This document shows positions 55,493 to 62,357 of a stretch of 62,357 bases of DNA, one piece after another. How positions within the stretch are numbered: the stretch's first letter is position 1; every line of letters starts with the position of its first letter. The stretch lies in the NCBI GenBank assembly GCA_943356435.1, contig CALREY010000008.1:1-62357 (forward strand), in the 5' to 3' direction. The translations under genes and the position numbers were made by a program. The notes below the pieces were generated by a model. It saw only the letters and a list, made by a program, of their open reading frames with translations. It was not told the origin of the DNA and searched no databases. Origin of the DNA: Candidatus Altimarinota bacterium. GTDB lineage: Bacteria; Patescibacteriota; Gracilibacteria; BD1-5; UBA6164.

Positions 55493-56782
55493 TTAATTAC
55501 ATTTTCACCTTTTTGCATCTTGAGATTTACATACTTTTTGAGATACTTTTATTGTATTTTCAAGAACATTAATACTATCATCTAGACTCATATGTGTTTC
55601 AATAATTTTAGCTCTTAGAGTTTCAGTATTTACATCAGAAGCCGCTGCAAATGGTAATTCATCATTATACATTTTTGCAATTCTTTCCTTTAAATCTATA
55701 CTAACTTTTGAATTATCGGTTGCTTTTTGTATATTATTTATCACTACATCTTTTCAACTAGTATCATTTTGAGAAAAGAAGTCTCATAAAACAGCTTGTT
55801 TCCAGCTTCATAATTGGTCATCTATTTTTTGAAATGTTGCAGAAACTGTATTAGCAATAAAATTATTGTTTAGACTTAATCATCATTGATTATATTTTAT
55901 TAGATTATCATTCATTATATTTTGATTTTCAAGTGAAATTCATTCATCAGATAAATAATCTCTAAATACATCTTTTTCTGCTAATATTTGAGTGTCAGGC
56001 TCTGTTCATAACATCAAATCCCAAGAATCTCTCCACATTTGTATTCCATCTTCTCATTCTTGTCAAAGAAGTTTTATATTGTCAATTGCTTTTGAGATGG
56101 TATCAAAAAATCATCACTCAGTAGCATTACACTCACTTATAGAATCAGGTCAGTAATTTTTTTCTATTTCTAATTTAAAATTATTATCTACAAGTATTAA
56201 TTCTTCGTCAAATTCACCAGATTCTCACATAACAGTTAATCTAAATAAATCCATTATTCTATCATTATTTTGAATTATTTCTCAAATAATTTCTTTAGAT
56301 GATTTATTATTCAAATTACAATTATTATCTACTCAACTACAAGCATCTTTTATAGTAACATTAGTTCATCATGTTGTATCAAGACTTTTTACATATTTTA
56401 TCAATCATTCATGCTCTCTTTCCAGTATTTTATAATCTCTTTTTACTTGATAAGGAACTTCATTAGAAATAGGATTTACAGCAAAATAATTAAAATAAGA
56501 ATAAAATCAAGGATAATTAAATAATTCATTAAATATCGATATTGACTGATTTTTTGCATTACTTAAATCACTTTTTATTCAATCTAAAAATCATTTATCA
56601 GTATTTTGAGTATTATTTTCTTGTTTAACATTTTTAGTTAGATTTCTAATTACTTTTCTATTATTTTTAACATACTCTGATAAAACCTCAGCACTCTTAT
56701 CTTGTATAAGACATGCTCAGGCTGCAAAAGTATAATTTGGAATTATACTAATCAGAAATAATATTATTAATAGTTTTTTCAT
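55493..56782 (-). CDS. Secreted helical protein of unknown function, partner of the 56786 gene
   Basis: 429 residues. A signal peptide (MKKLLIILFLISIIPNYTFA) precedes a mostly helical, charged mature protein. Segments include ACLIQDKSAEVLSEYVKNN, FNYFAVNPISNEVPYQVKRD, GIQMWRDSWDLMLGTEPD and ANTVSATFQKIDDQLGSW. At least six Cys are spread through it (ACLIQ, DACSG, NNCNL, SECNA, KVCKS, GKCN), suggesting disulphides. It starts 4 bases after the stop of the upstream secreted-protein gene, so the two are one transcript. No family is recognised. Confidence 0.7.
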
Positions 56783-56785
56783 TTT

Positions 56786-58423
56786 TTATCATTTATCAAT
56801 AGGAATTTCTTTCATTTTTGTAATAATTGTGTGTAAATCTTGCACATAATTATAAATTGAAAAAGTGAATTTATCTAATTCTACATATTGTTCTTCAAAT
56901 GTATCTAAAACTCAATTTGATACTCTTTTTTCTATGGCCTTTTGTACCACTCTTATTTTATCATTTTGTTTGTCTAAATATTCATTATATTCATCCATTT
57001 TTTTTGAAGCATTTGAATTATTCAATTGCTGAGTAGCTAATATTGATTGTTTTTCTTGTTCTAGTTTTTTTACAAGTACTATATCATTTCTTCTTTTATA
57101 GTTTAATCAGTGTAAATCATAATATTTTTCAAGTAAATTTTTTGATGCAAATTCAGATTCCTCTTGTTTATCTTGTTTTTCTAATCTTAGTATTGGAACA
57201 GGTTTAGTAGATACTTGCATAGCCATATGGAATATATCTGGTAAATTTAAATCCTTTAATCCTATTTCAAATAAGTTAGTTGACATTTTTGCAGGTATTA
57301 GAGAAGTGGAAGCAAATTTACTTAAATGTTCATTTGATCTATTCAATAAATATTCAATCGTCATTTCATTATTTCATCAAAATACATTATGTTGATACAT
57401 GATAAAATCAATATTTATACAAAAGAAACTTTGACATGGCCAAACTCAATTATCCCTAACTTTACTATATCATCATGATTTAGCAGATCATCATCAATTT
57501 CAACTAGAATTTGTTTCATTGTATAAGCTAGATTTATCAGCTACATAACTTGGAGCTTCATGAAATTCTAATTTTTCATTATATATAATACTATCTTTAG
57601 CTTTATTTAATTTAATTTTATTAATATCTGTAAAAATTAAACTTACATTACTATCAGAAAGTCAACTATTATTAACAGGACAAGAGTATAATACTTCAGT
57701 TTCAGAAATATTATCGTTTTGAATATTAGAATTAGTTATATTATATAAACTTGGTTTATATTTATTTGGATATTGGTCAGTTCATTCAGAATAACTCATT
57801 ATATCATTTCAATTGTCTCTAACAGAAGATAAAAGTCAATTTACAGAATCAGTTAAATCAACATTATCTTCCCCAATATAGTCTGTCTTACTAGAAAAAA
57901 TTATTTTATCTATTTCTTCAATGTCAGTAATTAAATCAAATCATGAATTTTCAACTATTCAATCACTAAAAAGTCATATTTTTGAAATATTGTATATTTT
58001 ATTAGATTTCCTATCTGCAGTATCTTTTGATCTTTTATAATGTTGATTAAAATAATCTGAATATAACTCTAAAGATTTATTAGAAAGATTACCATCTTTT
58101 TTACATTCATCACTTATATAATTTGATAATTTAGATACTTCTCATTTATTAGAAATAGAATTAAAATCATCACTTGATATTTGTTTTGATTCATCTAAAC
58201 ATGCTTTTTCATTTTTTGTTTTAGCTAATTCATTTATTTCTTTTAATATTCAAGTTTCTTTTAATCATCAATTAGCTTCATATATAATCATTTTATCTTC
58301 CAATTCCTCTATTCATTCATCTATATTTTTATATAAATCTAATTCATTTCCTCATCCAAAAAAAGCATTTGTATTTGAAAAAATGCTAAAAATACAGATT
58401 ATAAAAAAAATATATTTTTTCAT
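56786..58423 (-). CDS. Secreted protein of unknown function with a PCxSxFC motif
   Basis: 545 residues with a signal peptide (MKKYIFFIICIFSIFSNTNA). Helical N-terminal half; a Gly/Ser-rich linker near 325-335 (NSSGNGGGSAKSGG). Then comes VRDNGVWPCQSFFCINIDF with a short-spaced Cys pair, followed by YQHNVFGGNNEM. Its C-terminal region is helical, with KYYDLHGLNYKRRNDIVLVK and a long coiled-coil-like stretch. It is the first gene of a two-gene secreted-protein unit. The layout would fit a secreted or envelope-spanning machine part, but I recognise no family. Confidence 0.7.
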
Positions 58424-58480
58424 ATTCTAAGTAATGATTTATTGAATCTATTATATGCAAAAAATATTAATTACAAAATA

Positions 58481-58500
58481 AAAAACCTTAAAAAAGGTTT
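58481..58500 (-). terminator. Hairpin after clpC
   Basis: AAACCTT / AAGGTTT with a 4-base loop, one base beyond the clpC stop; A residues on its left give a U run on the minus strand. Confidence 0.6.
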
Positions 58501-58501
58501 A

Positions 58502-61069
58502 TTATTTTATTACAATTAATTCATTTTCTACTAATATTTCAAATGATTTTTTTGTTCTATTATTAATTATTTTTTCTGCTATTATATCTTCTATATTATC
58601 TACTATATATCTTCTTACTTCTCTAGCACCATATTCTGGATTATATACTATTTTCGTTATGAAATTCAATACTTTTGAATCAAATTTTAGTTTCATATCT
58701 TTTTTTTCTAATCTTGATTGTAAATTGATTAATCATAATTCTACAATTTTTTTAATTTGATTTTTATCAAGAGGTTTAAATACAATAACTTTATCAATTC
58801 TATTAATAAATTCTGGAGAAAAATAATTTGTTAAATTTTCTTTTATTTTTTCTCATGCTTTTTCATAATCAGATAGAATTTTATTTTCTTCATTTTCTTC
58901 AATATCAAATCAAATTTTTCAAGCTTTGTTTGTAAATTCTTCTTGTCAGATATTAGATGTCATAACAATTATAGTATTTTTGAAATTTACTTTTTTTCAT
59001 TTATTATCAGTTAATACTCAATCTTCTAGTATTTGCAATAATAAATTATATACTTCAAAATCTCATTTTTCTATTTCATCAAATAGTATAACTGAATATG
59101 GTTTTTTTCTAACTTTTTCTGTTAATAATCATCATTCTTCATAACCTACGTATCAAGCAGAAGATCAAATCAATTTATTTACAGAAGTTTTATCTGAATA
59201 TTCACTCATATCAATTTTTATAAGAGCGTCTTTGTCATCGTAGAAATTTTTTGTCAATACTTTTACTAGTTCGGTTTTTCAAACTCATGTAGGTCCAAGA
59301 AATAGAAAACTTCAAAGAGGTCTATTTGGATCTCATATTCATGCTTTACTTCTTGTTATTGATTTTACTATTGATTTTATAGCTTCATCTTGTCAAATTA
59401 TTTCCTTTGTAATAGCTTTTGGTAGATTTTTTATTCTATCTATTTCATCTTTATTGATATTTGATACTGGAATTCATGTTGAAATACTAAGTATTTTTTG
59501 TACATCTTCAGCTCAAACATTCATTCTTTCTTTTTTTGGAATTGTAAATTTTTCTTTTAATTCTATTATTTGCTTTTCCAATTTTAGTTGATTTTCTTTT
59601 AAGCTAGATGCTTTTTTGTATTCTTGAGCTATAACAGCTAATTCAATTTGTTTATTTACTTTTGCTATTTTTTCTTTTATATTCCTTATCTCTGTTTCAT
59701 CGAAATTGTATTTCATTGATTTTATACTACATGCTTCGTCTATTAAATCAATTGCTTTATCTGGTAGGTTTTGATCAGTAATATATCTTATTGATAAATC
59801 TACTGCTGCTATTACAGCTTCATCTGTAATATTTAAATTATGATAGTCTTCAAATGAATCTTTCAATCATTTTAATATTTCTACAGTAGTATCTTTATTT
59901 GGTTCATCAACGATTATTTTTTGAAATCTTCTTTCCAATGCTGAATCTTTTTCTATATATTTTTTGTATTCGTTAAGCGTAGTAGCTCAAATAACTCTAA
60001 TTTTTCATCTTCACATCGCTGGTTTCAATATATTTGAAGCATCTAGTGTTCATTCTCAACCTCATGCACCAATAATTGTATGTATTTCGTCAATAAATAG
60101 TATTATTTCATTTTCTACTTTTGATGCTTCTTCTATTACTTGTTTTATTCTAGTTTCAAATTCTCACCTATATTTAGTTCATGCAACTAGGGAAGACATA
60201 TCTAATGATAGTACTTTTTTATCTTTCATTGAAAAAGGTACTTTTCATTCTTTTATTTTTAATGCAAGTCATTCAGCAATTGCAGTTTTACCAACTCAAG
60301 GTTCTCATACTAAAACAGGATTGTTTTTCGTTTTTCTATTTAAAATTGCTATTAATCTTTCTATTTCATTATCTCTACCAATAATATTATCTATTTTTCA
60401 TTCTTTTGCTTCTTCAGATAAATTTATAGAGAAAAAATCAAGCGCAGGAGTATTACTATCTCTTTTTTTTCATTTTTGTTCTTTGTTCATATCAAAAGGT
60501 GTTGTAACTCACTCTTGAGCTCATGCTCAAAATAGATTTTGACTAATAGCTCATAATATTTTATTTATTCAATCATCTCATTCAATATTTAATTCTTCCT
60601 CTAATCATCTAGATATTCAATCTATAACTCATAAATTATTTAATTCTATAAGATTATTTTCTATATCACTTGGAGTAATTCAAATATAGTCTAAAAAATT
60701 AACAATCCATGAATCATTTCTAATTATAGACAGTAAAAAATCTTCTAACGAAGCCTTTTGTTTAGAAAAACTTGCTGCTATTTTAACACTTCATAGTATT
60801 GTATTTTTAAGTCTATTATTCATTCAAGCATATACTCAAGCTCTTTTTTCATAACTTTCATTAAATATTGCTTTATTAATTATTTCAATTGTTAACTTTT
60901 CATTAATTCAATAAAGATTAAAAATTTCTTTTATTCATCATGTTGAATTTTTAACTATTTCTAGAAATATATCTTCTATTCACAAATCTTTTAATCAAAT
61001 TTGCTTTATATTATTTTCAGCATTTACTAGTGCTTTTTTATATCAATCAGAGAAATTTTTATATGACAT
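58502..61069 (-). CDS. clpC: ATP-dependent Clp protease ATP-binding subunit ClpC
   Basis: 855 residues with two AAA+ domains. The N-terminal about 170 residues are Clp-N-like repeats ([18 protein letters not shown]). D1 has Walker [15 protein letters not shown] and Walker [21 protein letters not shown] middle region of about 55 residues ([20 protein letters not shown]) contains a UVR-like coiled coil typical of ClpC rather than the long ClpB M-domain. D2 has [15 protein letters not shown] and VILFDEIEK. It unfolds proteins for ClpP, which is not in the window. It is a single gene. Confidence 0.92.
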
Positions 61070-61215
61070 ATTTAAAATTATTTGTAAGAATTTAAAAACT
61101 ATATATAATTATTATATCATAAAAAAGTATATAATAAAGTTTGATGCATTAATTTATGTTAAAAACTTATTTATTTATCTATTTACTACAATTTTATTTA
61201 TTTAATAATATAATT

Positions 61216-61695
61216 ATGTCTAAAAAAAATATATTTTTATTGGCTGCATGATATATTGCAGGTTGATTAATAGCTTCACTTTATAATAATAAAAAACCTG
61301 AAGATTTAAAAAATGATTTAGAAAAATCAAAGACAGAATGAGAAGGTGAATTTAAAGTATTGTTAAATAATTTCATTGAAACTCATCAAAATTTAATTAA
61401 TGATATAAAAACACATATAGATACAGAAAAAAATAGGGAACTATTTAATAATACTAAAGAAGAATTAATTAAAATCATAGATTCATATAGAGTTCAATGA
61501 TTAGAATTGTTAGAAGAATTAAAAGTTAAATGAAAAACTTATATAAATGAAGCATCTGAAAAATTAGAAAAACTTTATGATGACAAGAGGGAAGAGATAG
61601 ATTCTTTAAAAGATATAGCACCAGAAAAATTAACTGAAATAAAAGAAAAACTTAAATCTACTTTTGAAGAAATAAAAAATAAAATGAAACAATAA
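61216..61695 (+). CDS. YtxH-like small membrane-anchored coiled-coil protein
   Basis: 159 residues. An N-terminal glycine-containing membrane helix (NIFLLAAGYIAGGLIASLYN, about 5-24) is followed by about 130 highly charged helical residues (KPEDLKNDLEKSKTE ... EIKNKMKQ). This is the layout of YtxH-domain proteins, which are often stress-linked. It is divergent from clpC and its function is unknown. The stop is followed directly by a hairpin terminator. Confidence 0.7.
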
Positions 61696-61727
61696 AAAAA
61701 GAATTCTTTTAAAGAATTCTTTTTTTA
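61694..61727. terminator. Terminator after the YtxH-like gene
   Basis: Perfect 16-bp stem around GAATTCTTT / AAAGAATTC with A7 and T7 flanks, overlapping the stop. It can also serve the convergent peroxiredoxin gene, which ends at 61730. Confidence 0.8.
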
Positions 61728-61729
61728 TA

Positions 61730-62341
61730 TTAACTATTTAATGCTTCATATACTTCTCATGCCATTTTTATATTTGGAGTAAGAGTTTTAGCTCATGTAG
61801 CCCATTTAGCTGGACAAGCTTGACCAGTATGTGATCTCATAAATTGTAATGCTTCTATTTTTCTAATTAATTCGTCACTATTTCTACCTAATGGACCTGA
61901 AGTAACTTCAATAGTTCTTAGAATTCCATCTGGATCTATTACAAATGTTCATCTTCAAGCAATACCACTTTCTTCATCTAATAAATTGTAAATATCAGCT
62001 ACTTCTGTTGAATGATCTGCTAACATTTTATATGGAAATCATTCCATTAATTTTTCATGTTTAACCCATGCTCTGTGTGAAAAAATTGTATCTGTAGATA
62101 CAGCTAGTACTTCTACTCATAAATCATTAAATTTTGTTTCTTGTTCAGCCATATCTTTTAATTCTGTAGGACAAACAAAAGTAAAATCAGCTGGATAAAA
62201 GAATAATACTGTCCATTTTCCACTTAAATCTCATAGAGAAATTCTACCTTCTTCATCTGTTTTTGGATTATAAAATGGTAAATCAAAACTAGGTGCTTCA
62301 TTATCAATTTTTGCAATTGTTGGGAATTCGTAATTTTCCAT
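61730..62341 (-). CDS. Peroxiredoxin, typical 2-Cys (AhpC/Prx1 group)
   Basis: 203 residues. The peroxidatic Cys57 is in [17 protein letters not shown] and the resolving Cys about 176 in [40 protein letters not shown] and the conserved Arg region are present. It reduces hydrogen peroxide and organic peroxides using thiols. No AhpF or thioredoxin reductase gene is in view, so the electron donor is unknown. The window ends 16 bases upstream of the start. Confidence 0.93.
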
Positions 62342-62357
62342 TTTTTTATTTGTTATT

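Overview
The window comes from a bacterium that reads UGA as glycine (genetic code 25). Every long coding region is broken into short pieces by in-frame TGA under the standard code. Read with TGA as Gly, they become full-length families, with TGA at invariant glycines: the ClpC Walker A loops, LuxS HLGAT, the RlmN radical-SAM loop and the SecD QGG. Only TAA and TAG end genes. Code 25, very low GC, ATG starts without clear Shine-Dalgarno sequences and close packing point to the Candidate Phyla Radiation lineages Absconditabacteria (SR1) or Gracilibacteria. I cannot choose between them from this window.

Left third (1-13437, all minus strand): sugar-nucleotide and surface-glycan genes. From right to left, a GDP-mannose/GDP-fucose unit (HAD phosphomannomutase, manC, gmd, a Nudix GDP-mannose hydrolase, fcl) is followed by a CDP-hexose unit (rfbF, an SDR reductase, a TPP enzyme, rfbG). 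After a terminator come rfbH, a HAD phosphatase, a nucleotidyltransferase, a small cupin and a glycerophosphodiesterase-like gene. A Wzx-type flippase lies apart at 17254-18786. No glycosyltransferase is seen next to these genes.

13611-25033: a secreted Kazal-type inhibitor; an mtnN-luxS-apt operon that turns S-adenosylhomocysteine into AI-2 precursor, homocysteine and AMP; a TerC membrane protein; the flippase; malic enzyme; an orphan protein; and a 1250-residue membrane protein of GT-C type.

25128-36865: a large protein with a divergent GGDEF-like palm domain; riboflavin genes ribE, ribH and a riboflavin kinase/FAD synthase fusion in unusual domain order; a SpoT-like HD gene split by a frameshift in an A8 run; tgt; a flavinylated lipoprotein with its ApbE flavin transferase; two secreted proteins; an HD hydrolase; and the RseP site-2 protease. 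The flavin genes can be read as one chain from lumazine to FAD to covalent FMN on a lipoprotein.

37013-62341: a 1383-residue orphan cytoplasmic protein, a type IV prepilin-like protein, rlmN, secD, three cell-surface proteins (one of 1187 residues), murC, pth, a methyltransferase, a XerC/D recombinase, map, two paired secreted proteins of unknown function, clpC, a YtxH-like protein and a 2-Cys peroxiredoxin. Convergent genes are usually separated by one perfect AT-rich hairpin that can end transcription in both directions. No tRNA, rRNA, CRISPR array or insertion sequence was found, and no gap between genes exceeds 300 bases.
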